NCBI GenBank assembly: GCA_047975295.1
Contig: JBKEDH010000068.1
Coordinates: 1-64,000 of the forward strand
Source of the DNA: JBKEDH01 sp047975295
Lineage (GTDB): Bacteria; Bacteroidota; Bacteroidia; Flavobacteriales; Flavobacteriaceae
Reading direction: 5' to 3'
DNA: 64,000 bases
In this document: in pieces, positions 11,018-19,007 of the stretch
Numbering within the stretch: the first letter of the stretch is position 1
Layout: each line of letters opens with the position of its first letter
The notes under the pieces: generated by a model
Seen by the model: the letters and a program-made list of their open reading frames with translations, nothing else
What the model was told of the DNA's origin: nothing
The model's database searches: none
Position numbers and translations under genes: made by a program

Positions 11018-11455
11018 TTAAAATGGGGCTTGCCCTGTTACAGATATACCCATTGATCTTGCAGTTCCGGCAACCATTTTCATAGCAGACTCGATTGTAA
11101 ATGCATTTAAATCCTGCATTTTATCTTCGGCGATTACTTTTACTTGATCCCAGGAAACTTTAGCTACTTTTTTTCGGTTAGGTTCTCCTGAACCTTTTTT
11201 TACTTTGGCCGCTTCTAATAATTGTACTGCAGCTGGTGGCGTTTTAATAACAAAGTCGAACGACTTGTCCTTATACACCGAGATAACTACCGGTAATACT
11301 TTTCCCGGCTTGTCTTGAGTTCTTGCATTAAATTGCTTACAGAACTCCATAATGTTAACTCCAGCAGCACCTAAAGCGGGTCCAACTGGTGGCGATGGAT
11401 TCGCAGCACCTCCCCGAACTTGTAACTTAACTACTTTACCTAATTCTTTTGCCAT
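11018..11455 (-). CDS. rplK: 50S ribosomal protein L11
   Basis: L11 is part of the GTPase-associated centre and is needed for the stringent response factor RelA in many bacteria. It has 145 residues. The proline-rich [20 protein letters not shown] segment (residues 14-33), with the PPVGP motif of the thiopeptide-binding domain, is visible. So is the C-terminal rRNA-binding domain ending [16 protein letters not shown]. Start is the ATG at 11453-11455. It lies 70 bp after nusG, as in most bacteria. Confidence 0.99.
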   Translation of the reverse strand: MAKELGKVVKLQVRGGAANPSPPVGPALGAAGVNIMEFCKQFNARTQDKPGKVLPVVISVYKDKSFDFVIKTPPAAVQLLEAAKVKKGSGEPNRKKVAKVSWDQVKVIAEDKMQDLNAFTIESAMKMVAGTARSMGISVTGQAPF

Positions 11456-11525
11456 TTTTAATAATTTAAGTTGATACGTTTTTTGTTTTGGAAGCTAAAA
11501 ACGCATCTGTACAGTGTAACAATTA

Positions 11526-12080
11526 TTATACTTTTTCGACCTGCATATAGCTGAGCTCCAATGGTGTTTTTCTTCCGAAAATTTTAACCATCACCTCAAG
11601 CTTACGCTTTTCTTCATTTATTTTTTCAATCGTTCCATCGAAACCGTTAAACGGTCCATCTATTACCTTAACTGTTTCTCCTATAGTATAAGGTATGGCT
11701 ACGTTTGTTGTTTCTTCTACAGCCAACTCATCTACTTTACCGAGCATTCGGTTTACTTCCGATTGCCTTAACGGTACGGGATCTCCTCCTTTTGTTTCGC
11801 CCAAGAAACCAATTACATTGGTTACCGAACGTATAATATGGGGTACCTCTCCGGTTAGATTGGCCTGTATCATAATATATCCGGGAAAAAACACTTTTTC
11901 TTTCTGTATCTTTTTCCCGTTACGTATTTGAACTACTTTTTCGGTAGGCACCAAAACCTGATCTACATAATCTTGAAGACCCAAACGTGCTATTTCGTTT
12001 TCTATATAGGTCTTGATTTTATTTTCCTGACCGCTTACAGCCCTAACTACATACCATTTTTTTTCGCTTACTTCAGACAT
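11526..12080 (-). CDS. nusG: Transcription termination/antitermination protein NusG
   Basis: NusG binds the RNA polymerase clamp to support processivity and couples transcription to translation or Rho. It has 184 residues. The N-terminal NGN domain starts KKWYVVRAVSGQENKIKTYI and contains the FFPGYIMIQANL strand near residue 65. The C-terminal KOW domain reads VKVIDGPFNGFDGTIEKI and ends ELSYMQVEKV. Start is the ATG at 12078-12080. It lies 12 bp after secE, so the two genes are translated from one messenger. Confidence 0.98.
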   Translation of the reverse strand: MSEVSEKKWYVVRAVSGQENKIKTYIENEIARLGLQDYVDQVLVPTEKVVQIRNGKKIQKEKVFFPGYIMIQANLTGEVPHIIRSVTNVIGFLGETKGGDPVPLRQSEVNRMLGKVDELAVEETTNVAIPYTIGETVKVIDGPFNGFDGTIEKINEEKRKLEVMVKIFGRKTPLELSYMQVEKV

Positions 12081-12092
12081 TATCCCTATTTT

Positions 12093-12290
12093 TTAACCGT
12101 TAATCCACTGAAAGTACAACGTAATAACTTTGCTGAAAACCGTATCTATACCCCAAATTGCCAAAGAGAAAATAACCGAGAAAACAACAACCAAAATAGT
12201 TAAGCTTTGCGCTTCTGCCCACGTAGGCCATGTTACATGATTTTTTAACTCTGCAAACGATTCTTTAACGTAATTTACCATTCCAGCCAT
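12093..12290 (-). CDS. secE: Preprotein translocase subunit SecE
   Basis: SecE clamps the SecY channel of the general secretion translocon in the inner membrane. At 65 residues this is the short one-helix form. It has an amphipathic surface helix with the conserved WPTWAEA segment around residues 20-26. A single membrane helix (LTILVVVFSVIFSLAIWGI) follows. Start is the ATG at 12288-12290; an internal ATG three codons later is possible. It precedes nusG and follows tRNA-Trp. Confidence 0.95.
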   Translation of the reverse strand: MAGMVNYVKESFAELKNHVTWPTWAEAQSLTILVVVFSVIFSLAIWGIDTVFSKVITLYFQWING

Positions 12291-12436
12291 TTTTATATAG
12301 TTTCAACAGAAATAAAATAAATTTTAAATCTATCTATTTTTATTATTTCAATTTGAAGTTTTACACTTCACTTTTATTACAGATGGAGAGTTTGACCCCA
12401 TTTAGTACAAACACCTCTTCTCTGTTTATTTGCTTG

Positions 12437-12509
12437 CACGGGTTGAGAGACTCGAACTCCCGACACCTGGTTTTGGAGACCAGTGCTCTACCAACTGAGC
12501 TAAACCCGT
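12437..12509 (-). tRNA. trnW: tRNA-Trp (anticodon CCA)
   Basis: A 73-base cloverleaf on the minus strand. The acceptor arms ACGGGTT and AACCCGT pair completely with discriminator G. The anticodon arm CTGGT-CTCCAAA-ACCAG places CCA at the anticodon, and the T arm carries GTTCGAGTC. The CCA end is not encoded. It sits between tuf and secE, the usual place in this operon type. Confidence 0.97.
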
Positions 12510-12571
12510 AAACAAAAGTCAAGGTATCCTATAATTTAGAATACCTTAACTTTAATTATGTATTAACTGTA

Positions 12572-13759
12572 TTAGTCTAAAATTTCAGTTACCTGACCAG
12601 CTCCTACAGTTCTACCACCTTCGCGAATAGCGAAACGTAAACCTACGTTCATTGCGATAGGTTGGATTAACTCTACAGTAATTGTTAAGTTATCTCCGGG
12701 CATTACCATTTCAACACCATCTGGAAGTGAAATATTTCCTGTTACGTCAGTTGTACGTACGTAAAACTGTGGACGGTAGTTATTGTGGAATGGTGTGTGA
12801 CGACCTCCTTCTTCCTTTTTAAGGATATAAACCTCTGCTTTAAATTTAGCATGTGGCGTTACAGAACCCGGCTTAACGATAACCATACCTCTTGAGATTT
12901 GGTTTTTATCGATACCTCTTAATAGAATACCTGCATTATCACCAGCTTCACCTCTATCTAATATCTGACGGAACATTTCGATACCTGTAATAGTAGAAGT
13001 TAATTTCTCTGCTCCCATACCAACGATTTCTACAGGATCACCTGTTTGAGCGATACCAGTTTCAATACGACCAGTAGCAACAGTACCACGACCTGTAATA
13101 GAGAATACGTCTTCAATAGGCATCAAGAAAGGCTTGTCCATATCACGAACAGGCTCTTCAATCCAACTATCGCAAGCTTCCATTAAAGCCAATACTGTAT
13201 CTACCCATTTTTGCTCACCGTTCAAAGCTCCTAAAGCAGAACCTTGTATTACAGGACCATTATCGCCATCGTACTCATAGAAAGACAATAAATCTCTTAC
13301 TTCCATTTCAACAAGCTCTAGTAGCTCCTCGTCGTCAACCATATCCACTTTATTCATGAATACAACAATACGAGGAATACCTACTTGACGACCTAATAAT
13401 ATGTGCTCACGTGTTTGTGGCATTGGCCCATCAGTAGCTGCTACCACTAAAATAGCACCATCCATTTGCGCTGCACCAGTTACCATGTTTTTTACGTAAT
13501 CGGCGTGACCTGGACAGTCAACGTGTGCATAGTGACGCTTTTCTGTTGCATATTCTACGTGAGAAGTATTAATTGTAATACCTCTTTCTTTTTCTTCTGG
13601 AGCGTTATCAATTTGATCGAATGATCTTGCTTCTGAGAAACCTGCATCAGCTAATACTTTAGTAATAGCGGCAGTTAAAGTTGTTTTACCGTGATCTACG
13701 TGTCCAATTGTACCAATATTTAAGTGTGGTTTTGAACGATCGAAAGTTGCCTTTGCCAT
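12572..13759 (-). CDS. tuf: Translation elongation factor Tu
   Basis: EF-Tu delivers aminoacyl-tRNA to the ribosome as a GTP complex. It has 395 residues. The P loop GHVDHGKTT lies at residues 19-27, switch I contains KERGITIN, and the G3 motif DCPGHADYV lies near residue 82. The G4 motif [10 protein letters not shown] lies near residue 137. Domains II and III follow and end in the family signature [20 protein letters not shown]. Start is the ATG at 13757-13759. It is flanked by tRNA-Thr(GGT) upstream and tRNA-Trp downstream, like the tufB copy of Proteobacteria. Expression is expected to be very high and probably driven by the promoter near 14450. Confidence 0.99.
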   Translation of the reverse strand: MAKATFDRSKPHLNIGTIGHVDHGKTTLTAAITKVLADAGFSEARSFDQIDNAPEEKERGITINTSHVEYATEKRHYAHVDCPGHADYVKNMVTGAAQMDGAILVVAATDGPMPQTREHILLGRQVGIPRIVVFMNKVDMVDDEELLELVEMEVRDLLSFYEYDGDNGPVIQGSALGALNGEQKWVDTVLALMEACDSWIEEPVRDMDKPFLMPIEDVFSITGRGTVATGRIETGIAQTGDPVEIVGMGAEKLTSTITGIEMFRQILDRGEAGDNAGILLRGIDKNQISRGMVIVKPGSVTPHAKFKAEVYILKKEEGGRHTPFHNNYRPQFYVRTTDVTGNISLPDGVEMVMPGDNLTITVELIQPIAMNVGLRFAIREGGRTVGAGQVTEILD

Positions 13760-13817
13760 GTTTTTAAATAATTTAAATCTTAGTTATATAATATATTAGT
13801 GTATTTTCACCTAATTG

Positions 13818-13889
13818 AGCCAATGACGAGATTTGAACTCGTGACCTCTTCCTTACCAAGGAAACGCTCTACCCCTGAGCTACACCGGC
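13818..13889 (-). tRNA. trnT: tRNA-Thr (anticodon GGT)
   Basis: A 72-base cloverleaf. Acceptor GCCGGTG pairs with CATTGGC using two G-T pairs. The anticodon arm TTTCC-TTGGTAA-GGAAG gives GGT. It lies 58 bp before tuf. Confidence 0.96.
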
Positions 13890-13965
13890 ATTTTTCATTT
13901 AAAGTTTTACACTTTTACAGCATTTAAAACTTTTTAATTTGAAATTTTTCCGATTTCAAGACTTG

Positions 13966-14038
13966 AGCGGGAGACCGGGTTCGAACCGGCGACATTCAGC
14001 TTGGAAGGCTGACGCTCTACCAACTGAGCTACTCCCGC
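13966..14038 (-). tRNA. trnG: tRNA-Gly (anticodon TCC)
   Basis: A 73-base cloverleaf. Acceptor GCGGGAG pairs with CTCCCGC. The anticodon loop TTCCAAG gives TCC, and the T arm is CCGGTTCGAACCCGG. It is part of the Thr-Tyr-Gly-Thr cluster before tuf. Confidence 0.97.
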
Positions 14039-14160
14039 AATTTTCATATTTTATGGACTCACTCGTATGCTTGTGTATCCGCAAGAGTGACCCCTTACCA
14101 AAATTTTAAAATAAAGTTTCACAAAAATACATTTTTGATAACTTTATTTTGAATTTTTTG

Positions 14161-14243
14161 TGGGGAGAGCAGGATTCGAACCTGCGAAGGTGAAAACCAA
14201 CAGATTTACAGTCTGTCCTCGTTGGCCGCTTGAGTATCTCCCC
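14161..14243 (-). tRNA. trnY: tRNA-Tyr (anticodon GTA)
   Basis: An 83-base class II tRNA with a long variable arm. Acceptor GGGGAGA pairs with TCTCCCC, the anticodon arm ACAGA-CTGTAAA-TCTGT gives GTA, and the T arm is GCAGGTTCGAATCCTGC. It lies between tRNA-Thr(TGT) and tRNA-Gly. Confidence 0.97.
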
Positions 14244-14307
14244 GCTTAAATTTTCAATGAACTTCCCAAATATTATTTTTCGGGACACTATACTTTTTAA
14301 TATCTTG

Positions 14308-14381
14308 AGCCTCCAGAGGGACTCGAACCCACGACCTGCTGATTACAAATCAGCTGCTCTAGCCAGCTGAGCTATGGAGGC
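14308..14381 (-). tRNA. trnT: tRNA-Thr (anticodon TGT)
   Basis: A 74-base cloverleaf. Acceptor GCCTCCA pairs with TGGAGGC. The anticodon arm CTGAT-TTGTAAT-CAG gives TGT. It is the first tRNA of the cluster, about 47-50 bases after the predicted transcription start near 14430. Confidence 0.97.
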
Positions 14382-14403
14382 TTTTTTATTGCTTTTTTTG
14401 TAC

Positions 14404-14433
14404 ACAAAAAAAGCCCGCTATTTCTAACGGACT
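14404..14433 (-). terminator. Intrinsic terminator after hpf
   Basis: On the minus strand an 8-pair stem (AGTCCGTT / AGCGGGCT, with G-T pairs) surrounds a 6-base loop. A run of seven T follows (14405-14411 on the plus strand). It would end the xerC-hpf transcript. The tRNA-tuf promoter lies directly before it, so transcripts begun there would lack part of the 5' arm. Confidence 0.75.
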
Positions 14434-14434
14434 G

Positions 14435-14465
14435 CAAATGTATATATTTATTTCTTTATTCAAAA
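14435..14465 (-). promoter_or_regulatory. Bacteroidota-type promoter for the tRNA-tuf operon
   Basis: On the minus strand TTTTG (14465-14461) is followed by an 18-base spacer and TACATTTG (14442-14435). This fits the Bacteroidota housekeeping consensus TTTG / TAnnTTTG with normal spacing. Transcription would begin around 14428-14431, inside the 5' arm of the hpf terminator hairpin, and run into tRNA-Thr(TGT). Confidence 0.7.
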
Positions 14466-14484
14466 CATTTTTAGAAAAATTTTA

Positions 14485-14787
14485 TTATAAATGCGCTCTT
14501 AGCTTTTCTTTTCGTTTTTTTAATTGCCGCTCTAACGAGGCCGCGGCTATATCGGCACCCTCCTCGAACGACTTACATTGTTTTTTAGCAATTAAAACAT
14601 CGCCGGGTACACTAACTCTCGCTTCGACAATTTTATTTTCTTTTTCACTGGTATTCTCCACTTTTAAAAACACATCGGATTTTATTACTTTATCGTAGAA
14701 CAAATCTAGTTTATCCATTCGTTTTTGAATGAATTCTATTAATTTTTGGTCTGCATTAAAATTAACAGATTGTGTGTTTACTTTCAT
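14485..14787 (-). CDS. hpf: Ribosome hibernation promoting factor, short form (HPF/RaiA)
   Basis: Binds the 30S decoding region in slow growth and stabilises inactive ribosomes. The 100-residue length means only the N-terminal RaiA/HPF domain is present, not the C-terminal dimerisation domain of the long form. The fold pattern is visible: a beta strand (MKVNTQSVNFNAD), a helix (QKLIEFIQKRMDKLDLFYD), then ARVSVPGDVLIAKKQCKSFE and a basic C-terminal helix LERQLKKRKEKLRAHL. Start is the ATG at 14785-14787. It is 32 bp after xerC and precedes a terminator, so the two form a two-gene operon. Confidence 0.93.
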   Translation of the reverse strand: MKVNTQSVNFNADQKLIEFIQKRMDKLDLFYDKVIKSDVFLKVENTSEKENKIVEARVSVPGDVLIAKKQCKSFEEGADIAAASLERQLKKRKEKLRAHL

Positions 14788-14819
14788 ACAATTTAAGTTT
14801 TTGGTTAAACAATTATTTT

Positions 14820-15719
14820 TTATTGCTCTTGTTTTTTACTTCTAGGATGGGCATTTGTATATACTTTTTTTAATTCTGCTATACTATTGTGGGCGTAAAC
14901 CTGCGTTGCGGCCAAACTAGTGTGTCCTAAAAGTTCTTTAACAGCATTTAAGTCGGCACCTTGGTTAAGTAAATGCGTTGCAAATGAGTGCCTTAGTATA
15001 TGGGGACTCTTTTTTACTTTGGCAGATGCCCTACTAAAATAGCTATTTATTATTCTGTAAACAAGCGTTTCGTAAATTTTAACGCCCTTTTGTGATAAAA
15101 ATAAATACTCTGGATCTTTTATGTTTTCAAGAGCATGGCGCTCTTGTAAATACACCTTCAATGTTTTGGTGACAGATGGCAACAAAGGTATTATCCGCTC
15201 TTTGTTGCGTTTGCCTAATACCTTTAACTGCTTGTTTTCTATATCGACATTGTTTAGCTTTATTTCTATTAATTCTATTCGGCGTATTCCGGTAGAATAA
15301 AAAAGTTCGACAATCAACTTATCCCGTATTCCCGCAAAACCATCTTCGAACATGGTACTTTCCAACACAGTCTTTATTTCGGCTTCTGAAAATGGCACTT
15401 GCACCTTTTTACTCACCTTTAAAGCCCTGTGTTTAGCCAAAGGATTCACACTTGTTGTTTTTGTTTTTAATAGAAATTTATAATAGGTATTTAATGCCGA
15501 TGTTTTTCGGTTTATGCTCCGATTGGATATGCCGCTTTCAACCATGGTTACAATCCAGCGCCGTATTTGTGGATAGTTAGCCTGAGAAATATCATTTTGC
15601 CGATATGCTTCGCTTATAAAGTTCGAAAAAGCCTCCAAATCGTTTTTATATGCTTTAATCGTAAGATTAGAGTATTTTTTTTCGAGCTTTAAGTAGTCTA
15701 AAAACGGTTCGATATACAT
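14820..15719 (-). CDS. xerC: Tyrosine recombinase XerC-like
   Basis: Site-specific recombinase that resolves chromosome dimers at dif, or a close relative. It has 299 residues. The N-terminal SAM-like core-binding domain (residues 1-88) begins FLDYLKLEKKYSNLTIKAY. The catalytic domain has all expected residues: Arg146 (STGIRRIEL), Lys170 (VLGKRNKER), His240 and Arg243 (HILRHSFATHLL), His266 (LGHTSLAATQ) and the nucleophile Tyr275 (QVYAH). Start is the ATG at 15717-15719. It sits upstream of hpf, the usual flavobacterial location of the chromosomal Xer gene, which argues against a phage or transposon integrase. Confidence 0.93.
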   Translation of the reverse strand: MYIEPFLDYLKLEKKYSNLTIKAYKNDLEAFSNFISEAYRQNDISQANYPQIRRWIVTMVESGISNRSINRKTSALNTYYKFLLKTKTTSVNPLAKHRALKVSKKVQVPFSEAEIKTVLESTMFEDGFAGIRDKLIVELFYSTGIRRIELIEIKLNNVDIENKQLKVLGKRNKERIIPLLPSVTKTLKVYLQERHALENIKDPEYLFLSQKGVKIYETLVYRIINSYFSRASAKVKKSPHILRHSFATHLLNQGADLNAVKELLGHTSLAATQVYAHNSIAELKKVYTNAHPRSKKQEQ

Positions 15720-15772
15720 CTCTTTTGATTTACGGTTTACGATTGAAAATTTTGTATTTTGGAATTTCTGTC

Positions 15773-17926
15773 TTATTTTATCACCTTAATGGTTTGCTTA
15801 TCACCATCACGTTCAACCAATACCACTTCGCCGGTTAGTACTTGATCGTTTACAATTTTATAAGATGTTAACGACGATGCAGCTTCGTGGGACACCATTA
15901 TAATATACTCTTTATTATTAACTTTTAATTGAACGGCCTCGACTTGCTCTTGGGCAAGTATCTGGGTTTTAGCCCTATTGTAAACCGGCAGCATTTTATA
16001 TGTTACATTTGTTTTTTCTGGAAAATACAATAAAGTTACAAACGAGTTGAATCCCTTTGTCTTTTTAGATAATTCGGCTCGTTTAATTTCTTCTTTAAAA
16101 TTATAATCGGGCGAATACCAAGCGTCTATCAATTTAGTATCTACTGTTTTTAGCGGCTGTATCCTTAAATTGTTTTTACTGTATGCAGTACTTAGCCCAC
16201 CATTAACAACTTTAACCTCTTTATCTATAAAATTAAAATATTGCGAGTACGTATGTTCTTCTTTTGCTTCGAAGCTATCTATTAACAACCATACATCAGG
16301 TTTAAGGTACAACATACGGCGTTTCATCAATACAGGATCGTCCAAACGCAGATAAGCTTTATTAAGTGCCTCGGCATAATCGAAACCTTCCTTAATAACA
16401 ACATAGGCTCCTTCAGATTTTGCATCGAAACTATTGCTCCACGAACCGGCATATATAGAGTTAGGTAAATTATCGACACCCAGTGTATTATGTGCTGTAT
16501 TTTCTTTGAAGTACTTACGCCAATCGTTATAAACGTAAGTATAGCGTCCCGTATCGACCAAATAATCCTGTCCGTTGGCAAAAAGCGAAAAATGGAGCAA
16601 ATTATCGTGCGAATGCCCTCCTCCAATACGTCTCATGTGGAAACTGCTGTAAAAAGCATCTTCTTCCCAAGACGAACGCGAATAAAGATCGCCCGAATTA
16701 AACTGGTATGCCGACAGAAATTCCGGTATTTTTTCGCCCATATTTCTATATTCTTGGGCGGTTTGTTTACCAAACAGGAAATAGTTTTCGTAATTAAGCG
16801 ATTTATATGCACGAGATTTAAACATTTTGCTATTAAATAGTAAGGCCGCTGTTGTTAGCATATCCCGCAAATCGTTGTCGTCACTATCGCCCAAAAGCGG
16901 TTCGTTATAGTTTGGTTTTTGCCATTCGATATTGGCACGAACCATATCGTTCGTTTTATTTATAATCCTATCGGTAAGTTTTATATTGGCTCTTTTTGCT
17001 AATAAAATGGTATTCATAAAGCAGTGCATAACTTCGTTATGGTACATAGGCGATTGCTCCCATTGTGTACCATCGTTCAGTATCTGGTTCTGGATACATT
17101 GGTGCAATTTATCGACCGCACTTTGCTGCCATTCGTTTCCTTTTTTAAAATAATCCATAAAAGTACCAGCAGTAAACAATCCATTAAATTCTATCACACC
17201 CCAGTTACTGGTTTGCGAATGCCCACTAAACTTAGAGTCGAGATAATTGGCGTGTTCTATAATACTGGCTAAAAACATATTGAAAAACTCCGGTGTTATA
17301 TACTTTGAATTTTTCATATATTCGAAACTCTTAATCCAATTTTCCATTCGGATACCGGCTTCTATACGCCGCCAAGTGGTCCACGATGTTTTCTTCGATA
17401 TTTTATTGTTTTTTATCCAATGGGTAGCCTGTTCTATAAATTTCTTCACATATTTCTCTTTTCCGGTAAGCATATAGGCCTTACCCAGATCTAACCAAAA
17501 ACGGTGGCGGCTAAGCATAAATGTCCACTCTTCGTCTCCAAACGGATTAACCTGCCAATCTATTTCATCTTTAAAGATATAGGGCACATAGGTTTTTTCC
17601 ATATCCCATTCGTATTGGAACAAAAAGAAATTCCGACTTACCTCGTCTGCAACCTTAAGGGAATAGGCAACATCTTCTTTAAAATATTGTTTTATATAAG
17701 AAATATCGGCTTGGGTTGCTTTTAGGTATAGGTTGTCTTTTTTCCTAAAGGCTTTTAGCAATGCCTTACCTGCTCCTTTGGTATCGTTTTTATCGTACAT
17801 GGCTTTAACTTCCGATAATTTAGGGTTACTAAAATCCAACATATCGAAAACAAGATTCTGTCCTTGAACGAACCAATGGGAACTAAAACATAATACGATT
17901 AGATAAACTAAAAAATTCTTACTCAT
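15773..17926 (-). CDS. Heparinase II/III-like polysaccharide lyase, exported
   Basis: A 717-residue secreted enzyme with a signal peptide (MSKNFLVYLIVLCFSSHWF then VQGQ). The N-terminal alpha/alpha toroid is followed by a beta-sandwich heparinase II/III domain. Candidate catalytic residues by analogy with PL12-type heparinase III are an Asn in SNWGVIEFNG (about 238), a Tyr in QSPMYHNEVMHC (about 295) and a His in GGGHSHDNLLHFSLF (about 438). The family cleaves uronic-acid polysaccharides by beta-elimination; alginate or another glycan is possible and the true substrate cannot be read from sequence. It stands alone without SusCD or sulfatase genes. That is unusual for glycan utilisation and might point to recycling or a non-nutritional role. 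Confidence 0.85.
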   Translation of the reverse strand: MSKNFLVYLIVLCFSSHWFVQGQNLVFDMLDFSNPKLSEVKAMYDKNDTKGAGKALLKAFRKKDNLYLKATQADISYIKQYFKEDVAYSLKVADEVSRNFFLFQYEWDMEKTYVPYIFKDEIDWQVNPFGDEEWTFMLSRHRFWLDLGKAYMLTGKEKYVKKFIEQATHWIKNNKISKKTSWTTWRRIEAGIRMENWIKSFEYMKNSKYITPEFFNMFLASIIEHANYLDSKFSGHSQTSNWGVIEFNGLFTAGTFMDYFKKGNEWQQSAVDKLHQCIQNQILNDGTQWEQSPMYHNEVMHCFMNTILLAKRANIKLTDRIINKTNDMVRANIEWQKPNYNEPLLGDSDDNDLRDMLTTAALLFNSKMFKSRAYKSLNYENYFLFGKQTAQEYRNMGEKIPEFLSAYQFNSGDLYSRSSWEEDAFYSSFHMRRIGGGHSHDNLLHFSLFANGQDYLVDTGRYTYVYNDWRKYFKENTAHNTLGVDNLPNSIYAGSWSNSFDAKSEGAYVVIKEGFDYAEALNKAYLRLDDPVLMKRRMLYLKPDVWLLIDSFEAKEEHTYSQYFNFIDKEVKVVNGGLSTAYSKNNLRIQPLKTVDTKLIDAWYSPDYNFKEEIKRAELSKKTKGFNSFVTLLYFPEKTNVTYKMLPVYNRAKTQILAQEQVEAVQLKVNNKEYIIMVSHEAASSLTSYKIVNDQVLTGEVVLVERDGDKQTIKVIK

Positions 17927-18454
17927 AAGTTTAGCTGCTTTTAATTTAGGTCGATATTACCAATAAAATTTAAAAAATACAAACTAATTTGGCACATATA
18001 ACTTCTTTTTCCAATTCATCTCTGTACAAAAAAAAAGACCCAATAACTGCTTTACAATTATTGGGTCCTTACAAACTAACCAACTAAACTAATTTATTAA
18101 CTAATAATTTTGTATGAAAAAAAATTACTTTTTTAATTATTAACTAATTACAGTACAAATAGACAAAATTTACAGCTTACAATAAAGTAATTTACAAATG
18201 TTTAACACTGAATATTAAAATTTTAAAACTTCTTTAAGAGTTACCATCCCTTTATGTTAATTTTTTAAGAAAAAACGGAGCTCTTTTTAGTTGTGCCTAT
18301 CGGTTTATTAAAAACCGACAGACTTTCAAAATAGACCAACTTAAACCTCTCTACAAAGCTCTTGTGTTAAGTTTTAGTTAAATACAGATTTCATCTTAAA
18401 CCTTTTTTACCTGCAGAAGTCCTATGGGCATAAACATTTAAAATTTAGAACAAG
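17927..18454. other. 528-bp spacer between heparinase gene and Spy-like gene
   Basis: No open frame of note. It holds a strong minus-strand terminator (18028-18067), a TTAGTTGGTTAGTTTG-like stretch in front of that terminator, and a small hairpin TCGGTTT/AAACCGA (18300-18318) without a T run. The two flanking genes are divergent, so promoters for both should lie here; I saw no perfect TAnnTTTG box. Confidence 0.6.
18028..18067 (-). terminator. Orphan intrinsic terminator on the minus strand
   Basis: The arms gacccaataa (18037-18046) and ttattgggtc (18058-18067) are a perfect 10-base inverted repeat with an 11-base loop. On the minus strand the stem is followed by nine T. No minus-strand gene ends here: the next one (hemL) already has its own terminator near 18960. 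It may end a small RNA or a lost gene. Confidence 0.75.
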
Positions 18455-18922
18455 ATGAAAAAATTATTAATACTTGCAGTAGCCTTATCTGGTTTACAGA
18501 TATTCGCTCAAGATGAAAACAGGGAGCGTCCGGACAAAAGAGAAAAAATGGAGCAATACACCCCTGAGGAAATGGCCGGTTTACATACCAAAAGAATGAC
18601 TTTGGATTTAGACCTGAACAAATCGCAACAAGACGATGTTTATAAAATAAACTTAGAAAATGCCGAAAGACGTAAGGCCAAAATGGAAGCCTTTAAAGTC
18701 ATGCGCGAAAACGACGAAAAAGCAAAACCCAGCAAAGAAGAACGCCTTAAAATGGCGAACGAGCGTTTAGACCATCAAATTGAGCAAAAGGCCAAGATGA
18801 GAAAAATACTAAACGACGAACAGTACGCTAAATGGGAAAAGAACCAAGACAAAATGGAGACACGAGCCAAAAACAGAGGTTCTAAAAAAATGGGCAGGAA
18901 TAAAAATAAGAATAGAAAATAA
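18455..18922 (+). CDS. Small exported Spy/CpxP-like (LTXXQ-type) protein
   Basis: A 155-residue exported protein with a signal peptide (MKKLLILAVALSGLQIFAQ) and a highly charged, probably all-helical mature part. The spacing of LDLNKSQQDDVYKINLENAE and ILNDEQYAKWEKNQDKM resembles the two LTxxQ-like segments of periplasmic Spy/CpxP chaperones and related Bacteroidota proteins. The tail is strongly basic (RAKNRGSKKMGRNKNKNRK). Family assignment is by pattern only. It is a single gene with its own strong terminator, divergent from the heparinase gene. A role in envelope stress or metal response is possible but not shown. Confidence 0.65.
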   Translation: MKKLLILAVALSGLQIFAQDENRERPDKREKMEQYTPEEMAGLHTKRMTLDLDLNKSQQDDVYKINLENAERRKAKMEAFKVMRENDEKAKPSKEERLKMANERLDHQIEQKAKMRKILNDEQYAKWEKNQDKMETRAKNRGSKKMGRNKNKNRK

Positions 18923-18945
18923 TTAGTTGGTTATAGTTTGTTTGT

Positions 18946-18980
18946 AAAAAGAGGTCTTTTAGAAAAAAAGGCCTCTTTTT
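18946..18980. terminator. Bidirectional intrinsic terminator between Spy-like gene and hemL
   Basis: A 15-pair stem (18946-18960 with 18966-18980, one G-T pair) with a 5-base loop has A runs before and T runs after it, so it works on both strands. It separates two convergent genes. Confidence 0.92.
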
Positions 18981-19007
18981 TATTAGAACTCATTTAAACT
19001 AATTTTT

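Noticed and set aside
12375..12400. gagagtttgaccc resembling the start of a 16S rRNA gene
   Set aside because: The similarity ends after a few bases and no rRNA follows.
14050..14092. Inverted repeat (tcactc / gagtga) between tRNA-Gly and tRNA-Tyr
   Set aside because: Imperfect stem and no T run on either strand, so no terminator; it could be a processing hairpin, but support is thin.
14106..14288. 60-codon minus-strand frame
   Set aside because: It runs through the tRNA-Tyr gene.
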